IMG/VR virus record: IMGVR_UViG_3300027747_000206
Location: 1 to 50,602 of that record
Length of the DNA stretch: 50,602 bases
Strand: one strand, 5' to 3'
DNA from: a virus
The notes below the pieces were generated by a model that ran no database searches, had not been told where the DNA came from, and saw only the letters and a list, made by a program, of their open reading frames with translations. Shown here in pieces: positions 17,132 through 24,584 of this stretch (its first letter is position 1; each line of letters starts with the position of its first letter). Both the position numbers and the translations under genes were made by a program.

Positions 17132-18568
17132 TTACTGTGCATAGGGGTTGCCTTTGGACTTAGCCATTCCTGAGTCCACATAATCGTCTTCATCGTAGTC
17201 ATCTGGCCTTGGCCCATCAACATCTAACCATCCAGTGTCCCTTAGGAACCTCAAAGCTTGGGTCATGGCATCTACATAATCATCGTGAGCAGACTCAGGG
17301 AAGGCGCAGACTTGGCTGACCATGCCTTCTGCCCAGTCTTTGACAAAGCCCTTGTTCTTACCACTCTCAGGTATCCAGACTCGACCATGAACTATGACAG
17401 GGCTGACCACATTGAGCCTTTGGACTTTGTCGATGCGACCCGGGTTATAAGCCCGAACAGGCAAATGTGCTCTCTGAAGGTCTTGGATCAACTGAATGCC
17501 TGCTGACTTGTCCTCCACTAGTATCAAGTCCACCCTCTTCTTGTCCTTACCCTCGCCAAACACCACCTCGAACTCTTCTTTGACCTTGGGGCGTAGATCA
17601 GGGTACTGGAGTCTATCTTGCCAACAGTCGATCACCATGGCACTCATTGGGCCATCAGTGGGTTTAAAGACTCCAAGGGTTATACAAGCAGTGGCATCGT
17701 TCTGAGTCTTCTCTGAGGTTGCACAGTCGTAGCTTTGGACAATGTACTCAAACTTAGGGAAAGCTTTACCAGAAGGCCAAAGCTTGAACATAGACCTCTT
17801 AATGATGCCAGTGTCCTCAGGATCTAGGATTTCAGCATAAATCTCTTGTTTTCCTAATTTGGTGCCTTCGTATTGGAGGATCTGCTTTCTGAATGAGGGT
17901 GCTAAGTTAGCTAGGTTAGTGTAGGTCGAGGCTGTGGTCACCACCACATCATCCCCATCCCTACCTACCAAGTCCACGATCAAGTCCTTTGGTCTAGGCG
18001 TAGTGGTGCAGATTATCCTTGTCTTGGCGCCTAGGCGTACTGCAAACTGGATTTGATCCCAAGCGTCTGTGATGTAGTCCCATGCGGCTAACTCATCGCA
18101 CCAAGCACCATGCCACTGGCCTCCCCTGAAACGCTCAGGCTCTGAGGCAGGGATACCCTTCAGTAAGGAGCCATTGGTCAGGTAAAGCTCGTGAAAGCTC
18201 TTGTTGTAGTCTTTGATCAATTCTTGGGGGATAACATTCAGGAGTCCAGAGTCCCCCTCAAACATGGTTCCCCTCACGTCACTAGAGGTAGGGCCTGCAC
18301 ATAGCCACCTAGAGTTAGGAGTCTCCCATGCCCACCTTCCAATTGTTTCTGACGCTGTTCTGGTCTTCCCTGCCCCCCTACCTGCTAATAGGAGCCAAAT
18401 GTTCCACCAATCCCCTGAAGGGACAATCTGATGGTCATGGGCGTTGGCTAACCAACTCATGTGCCATTTGAAGGCTGTAAGCTCCTCTAGGGATAAATGA
18501 TTTAGGTTTGCCTGAAGTTCTGGGTTCTCTAAGTATTCTTGAATGTCATCCAGAATGTCAGTCTGCAT
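17132..18568 (-). CDS. terL: Terminase large subunit
   Basis: The ATPase part has Walker A AGRGAGKT (residues 62-69), Walker B WCDE (156-159) and a coupling CTTTPRP motif (188-194). The RNase H-like nuclease shows D281 in YDCATSEK, E352/D353 in VEDKSAG and the final acidic cluster DDYVDA (429-434). All key residues are present at 478 aa, a normal length. It powers DNA packaging through the portal and cuts the concatemer. It starts inside the end of the upstream small-terminase candidate (11-base overlap). Confidence 0.95.
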   Translation of the reverse strand: MQTDILDDIQEYLENPELQANLNHLSLEELTAFKWHMSWLANAHDHQIVPSGDWWNIWLLLAGRGAGKTRTASETIGRWAWETPNSRWLCAGPTSSDVRGTMFEGDSGLLNVIPQELIKDYNKSFHELYLTNGSLLKGIPASEPERFRGGQWHGAWCDELAAWDYITDAWDQIQFAVRLGAKTRIICTTTPRPKDLIVDLVGRDGDDVVVTTASTYTNLANLAPSFRKQILQYEGTKLGKQEIYAEILDPEDTGIIKRSMFKLWPSGKAFPKFEYIVQSYDCATSEKTQNDATACITLGVFKPTDGPMSAMVIDCWQDRLQYPDLRPKVKEEFEVVFGEGKDKKRVDLILVEDKSAGIQLIQDLQRAHLPVRAYNPGRIDKVQRLNVVSPVIVHGRVWIPESGKNKGFVKDWAEGMVSQVCAFPESAHDDYVDAMTQALRFLRDTGWLDVDGPRPDDYDEDDYVDSGMAKSKGNPYAQ

Positions 18569-18905
18569 TTTTCAACTGACGCTTGAGTTCGATGTTCTTA
18601 ACCAAGTCAGCCACCACTTCCTTGGCTTTGACATCTATCGTCATATGACCATCCACTTGACCAGTGTGATCTAAACGAGCTAGTTTGGGAATGTGATACT
18701 CCACTACGCTCTGGAAGAGTTCAAAGGCTTTGGCAGGATTGGGCTTGATCTCATACTCTGGGTCTCCATCAGCTACCTTGTCGAGCCACTCAGTGAGCCT
18801 ATGAGCGTTTCCATCCACAAATGAAGCTATGGCCTGCCTAGCCTCTTGCGTAGCCTTGTTGGGCGTTCCTACCTGTCTACCACCTGTTTTCTGACCTACT
18901 GTCAT
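18558..18905 (-). CDS. terS: Probable terminase small subunit (115 aa)
   Basis: The protein begins MTVGQKTGGRQVGTPNKATQ, an opening of the GR-x-GTPNK type common in proteins directly upstream of phage TerL. It is followed by a helical region (EARQAIASFVDGNAHRLTEW) and VEYHIPKLARLDHTGQVDGH. Size, position and the overlap with TerL support a DNA-recognition subunit. The recognised pac site is not visible. The call is inferred from context and a remembered family pattern. Confidence 0.65.
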   Translation of the reverse strand: MTVGQKTGGRQVGTPNKATQEARQAIASFVDGNAHRLTEWLDKVADGDPEYEIKPNPAKAFELFQSVVEYHIPKLARLDHTGQVDGHMTIDVKAKEVVADLVKNIELKRQLKNAD

Positions 18906-19020
18906 GACATTACCTCTAAGTTAATCTACTTCAGATAAATTAGTGGATGCTAACAATAATATTGGGTCATTGTTGCATTCCCTATCTAAAGTCTTATGCA
19001 GTATGTAGTTTAAATGATTA

Positions 19021-19302
19021 TTATCCTTGTAGCAATCTCTTTTGTAATGATTTATTGGTCTCTTTGAGTTCTTCGAGCTTTGTACTTGTTTCTGAGAGTT
19101 TGTTTTCGAGGAACTGAAGTCTTGCTTGGGCGTACTGTACCCAATTCATCCACTCTAAATCGCTGACCTCTTCTGTTTTTGGAGTTTTTGGTACTGGTGC
19201 CTTAGTAGTCTTTGCGTCAACTACAATTTGAGTTGGAACCATTATTTTGGATTTTTTTATTAAAGGAGTCTTAATTGATTCAATAGTCGATGTTTTTGTC
19301 AT
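19021..19302 (-). CDS. Small coiled-coil protein (93 aa)
   Basis: The N-terminus is basic (IESIKTPLIKKSKIM). The C-terminal half (residues 55-92, LQFLENKLSETSTKLEELKE) is a clear coiled coil. GGAG lies upstream of the ATG. It is the last small gene before the terminase pair. No family is recognised and no function is proposed. The 115 bases to the next gene (18906-19020) show no convincing promoter or terminator. Confidence 0.55.
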   Translation of the reverse strand: MTKTSTIESIKTPLIKKSKIMVPTQIVVDAKTTKAPVPKTPKTEEVSDLEWMNWVQYAQARLQFLENKLSETSTKLEELKETNKSLQKRLLQG

Positions 19303-19335
19303 CTTTAGTTCTCCAAATTATACCACAAATGTTAT

Positions 19336-19617
19336 TTACTGTCTCTGAGAAGGTATGCGATTTCTTATGGCCTCTACAGCATTCTTGAGGGCTGTGCATA
19401 CCTCACCTTCATCTTCTAAGTCTGCCAAGCTTTGAACCCTCTCTGCACAAGCCTCACGCTCAATCATTACTGCTGTCTTTGAAGTATCAATAGCTACTGC
19501 CATGATCTCTGCCATCTTTTGGCTTAACTTTTCGTTAAACTCGTGCTCAGTGAATAACTGCTGACCAGTCCCTTTAGCTAAAAACTGCCTTTGGAAGTCG
19601 CTCATTGGTTTGCTCAT
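19336..19617 (-). CDS. Small hypothetical protein (93 aa)
   Basis: This is a mostly helical acidic-to-neutral protein (MSDFQRQFLAKGTGQQLFTE; MIEREACAERVQSLADLEDE) ending in RNRIPSQRQ. A downstream in-frame Met (residue 5, MSDFQRQF) is an alternative start. The EREACAERVQ stretch is seen in many small phage accessory proteins without known role. No membrane segment or catalytic motif is present. Confidence 0.5.
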   Translation of the reverse strand: MSKPMSDFQRQFLAKGTGQQLFTEHEFNEKLSQKMAEIMAVAIDTSKTAVMIEREACAERVQSLADLEDEGEVCTALKNAVEAIRNRIPSQRQ

Positions 19618-19647
19618 TTGCCATCCCTTAATCTTTTGTTAATTGTA

Positions 19648-19890
19648 TCATGTGTTCTTATCCTTGAGTCTAAGTTCTACTATTTCAATCAGTTTAATTG
19701 CATTAGATGTTTTAAATTTTTTCATCATTTCAATTTTGTCTTCTGCATCAAGACCAGTAAACTTTTTCTTAGGATTAAAATATATGTTTAAGTTGTGGCT
19801 TATTAATTTACCATTTTTTAATAAGTTAACTATGTCTGTAATTGTTAAAATCAACTCATCTGGTGTATTTAGATTGTTCTTATAGTTCAT
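19648..19890 (-). CDS. Small hypothetical protein (80 aa)
   Basis: A Lys/Ile/Asn-rich helical protein (MNYKNNLNTPDELILTITDI; FKTSNAIKLIEIVELRLKDK). It starts by a four-base overlap with the preceding gene, a sign of translational coupling. A competing open frame on the plus strand covers the same bases, but operon structure and the coupled start favour the minus strand. The stretch is clearly more AT-rich than the structural genes. Function unknown. Confidence 0.5.
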   Translation of the reverse strand: MNYKNNLNTPDELILTITDIVNLLKNGKLISHNLNIYFNPKKKFTGLDAEDKIEMMKKFKTSNAIKLIEIVELRLKDKNT

Positions 19891-20438
19891 GTGTTTTTCT
19901 CCTTTAGTTTGGCTTCAATGGCGTGATGAAAAGCTACATGATGTGGCACTGCGCCATACACTTGTTCTTGTATTTCATCTCTTTCTTGGGGTGTTAGTCC
20001 TACCCATGTGCGTTGTGGTGGGATGGTGTACAGTTTTGTGCCAATTGGCAATGCAGGTTCATGCCACCAAGAATGTGTTACATTTGCCCCCGATTCAGAT
20101 ATGACTGTTGCCACAGGCTTATCTTTTGTTTCTGTTTGTGCAATAAACTTTTCAGCACACGCAACGCAATATAGGGCATAGCCACCACCAACACCACATT
20201 CAGCACACGATACAGGTTCATCTTTTGTTTCTAGTTGTTCTTTATAGGTAGATTTAGATGCCATGTTTTGCACATCAATAGCAAGACGCAGTGCAGTAAT
20301 GGCTTGATTAATAAAGTGTTCGGGACGGCTTTTTACTTGCTCATGCGAATATGGGTCAAGACAAGTCGCCACACTTCTTTCCAACGCCTTCAATGCAAGG
20401 CGTAATGCTTCGTCTTTAGTCATAATACCCATCTTCAT
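19887..20438 (-). CDS. Phage accessory protein with two CxxC pairs (183 aa)
   Basis: The likely start is the Met at 20423 (MTKDEALRLALKALERSVAT), the usual opening of a common phage accessory family; two further Met codons lie upstream in frame. The middle has a zinc-ribbon-like pair, CAEC (about residue 78) and CVAC (about 92). The C-terminal part (WWHEPALPIGTKLYTIPPQR followed by TWVGLTPQE) resembles a segment seen in many mosaic phage proteins of unknown role. It overlaps both neighbours. Confidence 0.55.
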   Translation of the reverse strand: MKMGIMTKDEALRLALKALERSVATCLDPYSHEQVKSRPEHFINQAITALRLAIDVQNMASKSTYKEQLETKDEPVSCAECGVGGGYALYCVACAEKFIAQTETKDKPVATVISESGANVTHSWWHEPALPIGTKLYTIPPQRTWVGLTPQERDEIQEQVYGAVPHHVAFHHAIEAKLKEKNT

Positions 20439-20856
20439 CTAGAAAAGTTATTGCTAACTCTTTCTCAGACTCTTTGATAGGCTCAATACCATGCTCAAGC
20501 TCTATTGCTCTCGCAAACTTCCTCCAGTCCATCTCATGCCTGTATAAGGCATGGACTCTCTCCTCGGAAAGTGGCTCTTTCTGTAACCTTGTGATGAGTT
20601 CGTTCTTTTGTCTAAGTTCTATGTCGTAGTAATAAAGAATCTCACGCATAGACTCAATCTCTTCTTTCATAGATTGTTTTGTTGTTTTTGGCTCGTCCAC
20701 AGGCGTGTACTCCTCTTTAGCAATTGCAATTGCATCTTTCAGGGCAGAAATTATTCCATAACGAACAATAAAGTTAGTTCCTTCTTGATCAATGTAAAGG
20801 TCTGCATTACAGCTTCCATCATCATTGTTTGTAAGTCTTTTTAGTTCAATTTTCAT
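20416..20856 (-). CDS. Hypothetical phage protein (146 aa)
   Basis: The N-terminal part (MKIELKRLTNNDDGSCNADL) looks like a small beta domain. The rest is a coiled coil (residues 60-100) followed by an acidic end (LAITFLDEDGYYD). Proteins with such a modular N-terminus are frequent in accessory regions of freshwater and proteobacterial phages. No function is known. It overlaps the next gene by 23 bases. Confidence 0.5.
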   Translation of the reverse strand: MKIELKRLTNNDDGSCNADLYIDQEGTNFIVRYGIISALKDAIAIAKEEYTPVDEPKTTKQSMKEEIESMREILYYYDIELRQKNELITRLQKEPLSEERVHALYRHEMDWRKFARAIELEHGIEPIKESEKELAITFLDEDGYYD

Positions 20857-20868
20857 GATTTACATCCT

Positions 20869-21063
20869 CTATTTGGAATCATTTTTTCTTTCATTATGAT
20901 TCTTTAATAAGTTGTTTATTTGACCCTCGCTGTACCACCCTGATTCAATGAACAGCTTGTCAACATCATACACATCTTTCTCTAATCTATTATTAATGTG
21001 TCTTTTACGCCACCCTAAAAGGTGTCTGTCAAGCATTTCAAATTCTTTGTCTGTTGTTTTCAT
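20869..21063 (-). CDS. Small hypothetical protein (64 aa)
   Basis: The start was set at ATG 21063 (MKTTDKEFEMLDRHLLGWRK) because GAGGAG lies upstream and the ATG overlaps the stop of the small membrane-protein gene (ATGA). An upstream in-frame extension is open but reads through that gene in another frame. The protein is charged and helical, ending NNLLKNHNERKNDSK. No family is recognised. Confidence 0.5.
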   Translation of the reverse strand: MKTTDKEFEMLDRHLLGWRKRHINNRLEKDVYDVDKLFIESGWYSEGQINNLLKNHNERKNDSK

Positions 21064-21176
21064 TTGTTCATCTCCTCGTACATTAACCAAAAAATTATGG
21101 CTGACATTGTAAAAACGCCCATGACCCCTGCCAGGATGAGCACCCATGAAATAATGTTGTAAAAGCTGTTAATCAT
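21060..21176 (-). CDS. Small single-pass membrane protein (38 aa)
   Basis: A short frame beginning MINSFYNIISWVLILAGVMG and ending FWLMYEEMNK. About residues 8-34 are hydrophobic enough for one membrane helix. It overlaps the previous stop by eight bases and the next ATG by ATGA, fitting the tight operon. Small early membrane peptides of this kind are common in phages; a function cannot be assigned. Confidence 0.55.
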   Translation of the reverse strand: MINSFYNIISWVLILAGVMGVFTMSAIIFWLMYEEMNK

Positions 21177-21270
21177 TTTTTTTAGTCAAAACTTTTTGCA
21201 AGGCCAACAACAATTGTTTTGCCTCGTCACGAGTAAACATCATCTCGTCAATCTCCTGTTTATTCATCAT
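21169..21270 (-). CDS. Small peptide related to the 62-aa gene at 21457 (33 aa)
   Basis: The frame begins at tandem ATGs (21270/21267) preceded by GAGGAG. Its end, FTRDEAKQLLLALQKVLTKK, closely resembles FTRDEAEQLLAGLQAILAKE at the end of the 62-aa protein two genes upstream, so the two are paralogues or one is a truncated duplicate. It is helical and amphipathic, without known function. Confidence 0.5.
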   Translation of the reverse strand: MMNKQEIDEMMFTRDEAKQLLLALQKVLTKKND

Positions 21271-21460
21271 CAAACTCCTCTGGATACTCGTCGGTGTTGG
21301 CTCGGTCTTCGTCGGTCTCGATGGGGGTGTGCAGTGCCTCGTACTCACGCTTAACTTGCCGACGGCGCTCGTCCTCCGCCAACTGCTCTGGTGTGATGGC
21401 CTTGAACTGCTTGAGCAATTCGGCCTCAACTTCGTTAAACAAGTTGTTCATGTCGTTCAT
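21260..21460 (-). CDS. Small acidic protein (66 aa)
   Basis: The protein (MNDMNNLFNEVEAELLKQFK ... DRANTDEYPEEFDDE) is helical with an acidic end. It overlaps the upstream gene by four bases (ATGA). Local GC content is higher than in neighbours (CGTCGGTCTCGATGGGGGTG on the plus strand), suggesting a different recent origin. No family is recognised. Confidence 0.5.
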   Translation of the reverse strand: MNDMNNLFNEVEAELLKQFKAITPEQLAEDERRRQVKREYEALHTPIETDEDRANTDEYPEEFDDE

Positions 21461-21645
21461 GCTGTCACCTCTTTTGCCAAGATGGCTTGTAGGCCAGCCA
21501 ACAACTGCTCTGCCTCGTCACGAGTAAATTGAGTGCTAAAAGTAGCATTATGAGCTTGAAGACCAAGCCATACGTTTTCACCAAACTCATCAATAGATAC
21601 TCTTACGCCATCTTCGTTGTGGATAATTGTGTTTAAGTCTTTCAT
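21457..21645 (-). CDS. Small hypothetical protein (62 aa)
   Basis: The protein begins MKDLNTIIHNEDGVRVSIDE, has a beta-like middle (ENVWLGLQAHNATFSTQF) and ends in the TRDEAEQLLAGLQAILAKE helix shared with the small peptide at 21169-21270. AAGGAAC precedes the ATG. A very stable GCCCC-TTCG-GGGGC hairpin lies between this gene and the previous one. Function unknown. Confidence 0.5.
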   Translation of the reverse strand: MKDLNTIIHNEDGVRVSIDEFGENVWLGLQAHNATFSTQFTRDEAEQLLAGLQAILAKEVTA

Positions 21646-21660
21646 AATTGTTCCTTTGTA

Positions 21661-21674
21661 GCCCCCGAAGGGGC
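21661..21674 (-). other. UUCG-capped RNA hairpin between early genes
   Basis: On the minus strand a perfect five-pair stem GCCCC/GGGGC is closed by a TTCG tetraloop, an exceptionally stable RNA fold. No T-run follows on either strand, so it is not an intrinsic terminator. It may stabilise or delimit mRNA segments in the early operon. Confidence 0.6.
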
Positions 21675-21681
21675 AGTTGAT

Positions 21682-21951
21682 TTAACTATATTTTTTGATG
21701 AATGCTTGGAGTTTGCGTACTTCAGCCTTAGCCCACTTTTGCTGAGATTCGCCATTTTCTCCACGCAAGTCTTCTGCATTCCAGTGTGACTCATTTGGAT
21801 CGGTGAATAATCCTAAAACATATTTGGCCTCATGCAATATTTCTGCATCGGTGTAGTCTTCAATTTGCTTTTTGTCATCAGTAGAGATGTTGTCCAATGA
21901 GTAAGCCAACTCACTGATTGCCATTGCTGATTTGATGATTGCTCTTGTCAT
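21682..21951 (-). CDS. Hypothetical protein (89 aa)
   Basis: A helical protein (MTRAIIKSAMAISELAYSLD ... KWAKAEVRKLQAFIKKYS) containing DNESHWNAED-like polar segments. No domain is recognised. AGGAAA precedes the ATG, and the stop is followed by the UUCG hairpin. Confidence 0.5.
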   Translation of the reverse strand: MTRAIIKSAMAISELAYSLDNISTDDKKQIEDYTDAEILHEAKYVLGLFTDPNESHWNAEDLRGENGESQQKWAKAEVRKLQAFIKKYS

Positions 21952-21961
21952 GGTATTTCCT

Positions 21962-22255
21962 TTAACGTGAAGTTACTTTGACTGAGAACACTGCTGTGAC
22001 CTTGGTGTTGTCAATGATCACCTCGTCAGGAATGTTGTAAATTTCTGCAATTGCTTTCCAGTCTGTGGTCTTGCGATTGGACTCAATGTATGTGGCTTTG
22101 AACAGAGCACCTTCAACTACCTTAGCACCACCCATGGATGCTTTATCTTTGATGCTGTCTTTGATTGCATCTGCTTGTGCTGTGAGTTCTGCAATGCGAG
22201 CGAGTAATTCGCCAAGTGTGTCTACTGGGGAGAGGGTGAGGTCGTTTGCGTTCAT
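21962..22255 (-). CDS. Hypothetical protein (97 aa)
   Basis: The N-terminal half is a coiled coil (LGELLARIAELTAQADAIKD). The second half (VEGALFKATYIESNRKTTDW, then a Lys/Ile/Val-rich beta stretch) matches a layout I have seen in phage proteins next to recombination genes, but no activity is established. AAGGAAA lies before the ATG. The 75 bases to the HNH gene hold no other frame. Confidence 0.5.
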   Translation of the reverse strand: MNANDLTLSPVDTLGELLARIAELTAQADAIKDSIKDKASMGGAKVVEGALFKATYIESNRKTTDWKAIAEIYNIPDEVIIDNTKVTAVFSVKVTSR

Positions 22256-22330
22256 GTTAATTTCCTTTTCAAATAAAACTGGACATCCAGTGATACGAAT
22301 CTTAACAGAAAGTTAATGCTTGTCAAACAC

Positions 22331-22612
22331 CTATTTTAATTCCCCACCTTGCAGTAGGGTTATTACCCTTTTTACAGTGATGTTTAGGGCATCCATCATC
22401 TCCATCTTCTTGATAGCCCACATCCTTTTTTGCCCATGCCACCCCATAGTTGGCCCTTGGTGGCAGTCCCAACAGAGAGCCACGACTGTGTACTGGCACG
22501 ACTGCTTAACATGGTGTGCAGAGCTAGGGGGAGGGGCATCACAGACTGAACAGGGAAGTTCCTTGACCAGTCCGATGTAAGCCCTCTCCTTGGCTGACAG
22601 GTTGTTGTTCAT
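22331..22612 (-). CDS. HNH-like / Ref-type zinc nuclease candidate (93 aa)
   Basis: Two metal knuckles are visible: CSVC (C21, C24) and CWDCH (C47, C50, H51), with SAHH (H33, H34) between them and WHG (H59) after. This layout, C-x2-C ... HH ... C-x2-CH ... G-HG, is that of small phage HNH or Ref-like proteins that nick or cut DNA during recombination or packaging. The final helix includes MDALNITVKRVITLL. Start overlap with the GNAT-like gene is four bases. Nuclease activity is inferred from the motifs. Confidence 0.65.
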   Translation of the reverse strand: MNNNLSAKERAYIGLVKELPCSVCDAPPPSSAHHVKQSCQYTVVALCWDCHQGPTMGWHGQKRMWAIKKMEMMDALNITVKRVITLLQGGELK

Positions 22613-23157
22613 GCTAGTGCCAATAAAAAATCTGAGGGATCATATCTGTAAACATTTATAGGTCTTTTGCTTGTTTGCTTCCAAGTATTTTTGTGGCTAA
22701 TTCCAAACCTAGAAGCAATTTTTATCCATCCCATAGCATTCCAAAACAAATTGGATTCCAAATCATCAGCACAACCTGCACTAAAAGCAAATGTACCTTG
22801 CGTTTTACCATAATCAACAACAACATCTAATAGCTTTCTGCCACGCAAAAATTTTCTAGCGTCTGTTTGTAAACAAATTTGAGCTATTTTTCCTTTTTTA
22901 CTAATAGCATTAGGAATTCCAAAACTTGCCAAACAAAAGCCTACTAAATCACCATTACATTCGATAACAAACATTTTGTCGTTGCAAACATTACTCCATC
23001 TATCACCTGTTTTAATACCTGTAATTGCTGATTCGTAAGCCATTTTTGGAATAAAACCTAAACTGTGACTTTCTTTTTTGGACAAAGAAATAACATAAGG
23101 CAAATCAATAAGTGTTGCTCTACGAACAACTCCCAAATCATCACTTATATTTTCCAT
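22609..23157 (-). CDS. GNAT-like N-acetyltransferase (182 aa)
   Basis: The order of elements fits a GNAT fold: VVRRATLIDLPYVISLSKKE (beta1-alpha1), FVIECNGDLVGFCLASFG (beta2-beta4), KIAQICLQTDARKFLRGRKL (beta4 and the acetyl-CoA-binding R/Q-x-x-G-like loop) and a following helix. The acetyl-CoA loop (RKFLRGRKL) is a weak match, so activity is uncertain. Substrate unknown. It is coupled to the HNH gene in the early operon, where acetyltransferases may modify host or phage proteins. Confidence 0.55.
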   Translation of the reverse strand: MENISDDLGVVRRATLIDLPYVISLSKKESHSLGFIPKMAYESAITGIKTGDRWSNVCNDKMFVIECNGDLVGFCLASFGIPNAISKKGKIAQICLQTDARKFLRGRKLLDVVVDYGKTQGTFAFSAGCADDLESNLFWNAMGWIKIASRFGISHKNTWKQTSKRPINVYRYDPSDFLLALA

Positions 23158-23158
23158 A

Positions 23159-23500
23159 TTACACCGTAGCCTTGTCTACTGCTCGGTTACTGGCCTCTTG
23201 ACTACGCCAGACCTCTACACGAGCTTGTGCGGCAATCAATTGCCACCTCAGCGTTTCTTCTTCCTGATAAGCCTCTTTAATGGCTCCTAGGTGAGCTTTG
23301 TAGCGTGGGTGGCTATATGCGTACCTCTCTTGTGCGTTGACAGCCTCCATGCCCTTTTCTAGAGCCTCTACCATAAGCTCTGCCTTGATTGTCTTCCTAA
23401 GCTCATCAGCATAAACTCTCTCTGACTTAGCAATTCCAAAAACAGCACCATTCTTATAAATAAAATCTATTGAATCGTGTGGATCGATAGTTCTAGACAT
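23159..23500 (-). CDS. Conserved phage protein (113 aa), function unknown
   Basis: The C-terminal half shows a pattern I recognise from many proteobacterial phages: SHPRYKAHLGAIKEAYQEEE, then LRWQLIAAQARVEVWRSQEA and SNR. It is helical and charged. The N-terminus (MSRTIDPHDSIDFIYKNGAV) is less typical. The gene overlaps its upstream neighbour by eight bases and lies beside the resolvase gene, suggesting a DNA-transaction setting. No biochemical role is known to me. Confidence 0.6.
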   Translation of the reverse strand: MSRTIDPHDSIDFIYKNGAVFGIAKSERVYADELRKTIKAELMVEALEKGMEAVNAQERYAYSHPRYKAHLGAIKEAYQEEETLRWQLIAAQARVEVWRSQEASNRAVDKATV

Positions 23501-23885
23501 TTGCTACTCTCCCATCTCTGTAAAAAAGTTGATTACCTCGTCTGCTTGCCCATTTAAAGTGGTCATCTGCATGGGGTCTAACAGCTTCAACTTCTTTGTG
23601 TGTGTACGTTGTCCATACAACTTTTTCTTTTCTCTGAAGTTTTTTCTTAACAAATCTACCCATGTTGTCTAAACGAGAAATGCCAACAGGAGTTATTTTA
23701 TAAACTGTGTCAACCCTTGAGATCATTCGGTCGTTAACCAATGGTTGAATAATGTGTAAATCAAAAATATTTGTTGATTCTTTAAAGTCTATGGACTTCC
23801 TAAGTGTTAAAGAATCCATCGCAAGATTTTCCAATTTGCATAGCGCTTGATGGATTTTGCTTCCAATTGTGTATTTACTTATCAT
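23493..23885 (-). CDS. Hypothetical protein (130 aa), possible winged helix
   Basis: Residues 10-75 (HQALCKLENLAMDSLTLRKS ... VYKITPVGISRLDNMGRF) have the alternation of helices and an ITPVGISRL strand seen in winged-helix DNA-binding domains. The basic segment FVKKKLQRKEK and a C-terminal HADDHFKWASRRGN follow. The assignment is tentative. It overlaps the resolvase gene by 11 bases. Confidence 0.5.
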   Translation of the reverse strand: MISKYTIGSKIHQALCKLENLAMDSLTLRKSIDFKESTNIFDLHIIQPLVNDRMISRVDTVYKITPVGISRLDNMGRFVKKKLQRKEKVVWTTYTHKEVEAVRPHADDHFKWASRRGNQLFYRDGRVANV

Positions 23886-24336
23886 TTTTTCTCCTAAAAA
23901 ATTCTGATATTAATAAAGCCTCTGCACGTCCATTGTGTTTTTTGAGGGTTAAAGGTGCGTTAGGAAACAAGTTTCTAGCCATTTCTAAACTTTCATCTTT
24001 GCTAGAACTCAATTTAAGCAATTTTTTCCAAACTTGAGGGGTGACCATCAACACCTCTGTTTTAAAGCGTCTGGCGAGGCTACAGGCACCTCCAAATGCC
24101 ATTCCAAACTTAAAGGTAGAACTCAATCCTTGTTTTGGCATTGAGTGGACTTTTTCTAAGACCACGACAATGTCTTGACCATCACGAGCTTGAGCCATCT
24201 CATCCCAAATCTTTTCGGTATCTAAGACTCCATTCTCATCGTGGTGCATATCTCCACAAGACCAGTACTTTCCATGGAGATCAATCATCCCCCAAGCACC
24301 TGAGAGTCCTGCGTCAATTCCCACAATTAGCTTCAT
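23875..24336 (-). CDS. RuvC-like Holliday-junction resolvase (RNase H fold)
   Basis: The RuvC-type pattern is visible: GIDAGLSGAWG (D8), VVVLEKVHSMP (E61) and the closing HNGRAEALLI (H134-E139). The last motif usually reads D-G-R-A-E/D; here N135 replaces the common Asp, with E139 retained, so metal binding may be altered. A length of 153 aa is typical. It would resolve branched recombination or replication intermediates before packaging. It overlaps the end of the upstream frameshifted pair and is followed by the possible winged-helix gene. Confidence 0.75.
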   Translation of the reverse strand: MKLIVGIDAGLSGAWGMIDLHGKYWSCGDMHHDENGVLDTEKIWDEMAQARDGQDIVVVLEKVHSMPKQGLSSTFKFGMAFGGACSLARRFKTEVLMVTPQVWKKLLKLSSSKDESLEMARNLFPNAPLTLKKHNGRAEALLISEFFRRKNDK

Positions 24337-24541
24337 CCCTTAACTCCTTGAGCCTTTGAGCTACTGCTTTGCCCAAACCCACCCACATTCCAGTCTCGTC
24401 TTGTTCCAGTTCCTTGACTCTCAGTCTCGCATGGTCGATAGATCCCTGATTCATGGCCATTTTTGCATAATGTTCTGTCACACAGATCACCTGTAAGTTC
24501 GAGGGCTTTGTCAATGAGGAAGGGTGGTGCATTGTGTCCAT
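24314..24541 (-). CDS. C-terminal half of a probable frameshifted gene (or overlapping 75-aa gene)
   Basis: From about residue 22 on, this frame reads like normal protein (TEHYAKMAMNQGSIDHARLR, then MWVGLGKAVAQRLKELRDEA). Its first 21 residues (MDTMHHPSSLTKPSNLQVIC) look like a shadow of the other frame. The natural reading is MNYYQAQ...LTGDL in the frame from 24584 switching by +1 (or -2) near the TGTGTG stretch at about 24477-24486 into this frame. It ends by overlapping the resolvase start. It may be an indel, an assembly error or a real overlapping gene. Confidence 0.45.
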   Translation of the reverse strand: MDTMHHPSSLTKPSNLQVICVTEHYAKMAMNQGSIDHARLRVKELEQDETGMWVGLGKAVAQRLKELRDEANCGN

Positions 24542-24584
24542 GACGTATTTGGTCTAAAAGATCTTGGGCTTGATAGTAATTCAA
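24333..24584 (-). CDS. N-terminal half of a probable frameshifted gene (83-aa frame)
   Basis: The N-terminus (MNYYQAQDLLDQIRHGHNAP, then LIDKALELTGDL) looks conserved (LD-R-G-p-I-AL-TGDL). After that the frame degenerates into Gly/Ser/Thr-rich sequence (GTGTRRDWNVGGFGQSSSSK) typical of out-of-frame reading. The ATG overlaps the stop of the upstream Zn-knuckle gene by four bases, so initiation here is credible. The likely continuation is the frame at 24314-24541. Function unknown. Confidence 0.5.
   Translation of the reverse strand: MNYYQAQDLLDQIRHGHNAPPFLIDKALELTGDLCDRTLCKNGHESGIYRPCETESQGTGTRRDWNVGGFGQSSSSKAQGVKG

Noticed and set aside
19643-19885. Plus-strand frame opposite the 80-aa gene
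   Set aside because: The minus frame has a coupled start and lies in the operon; the plus frame is Phe/Ser-rich with no ribosome site.
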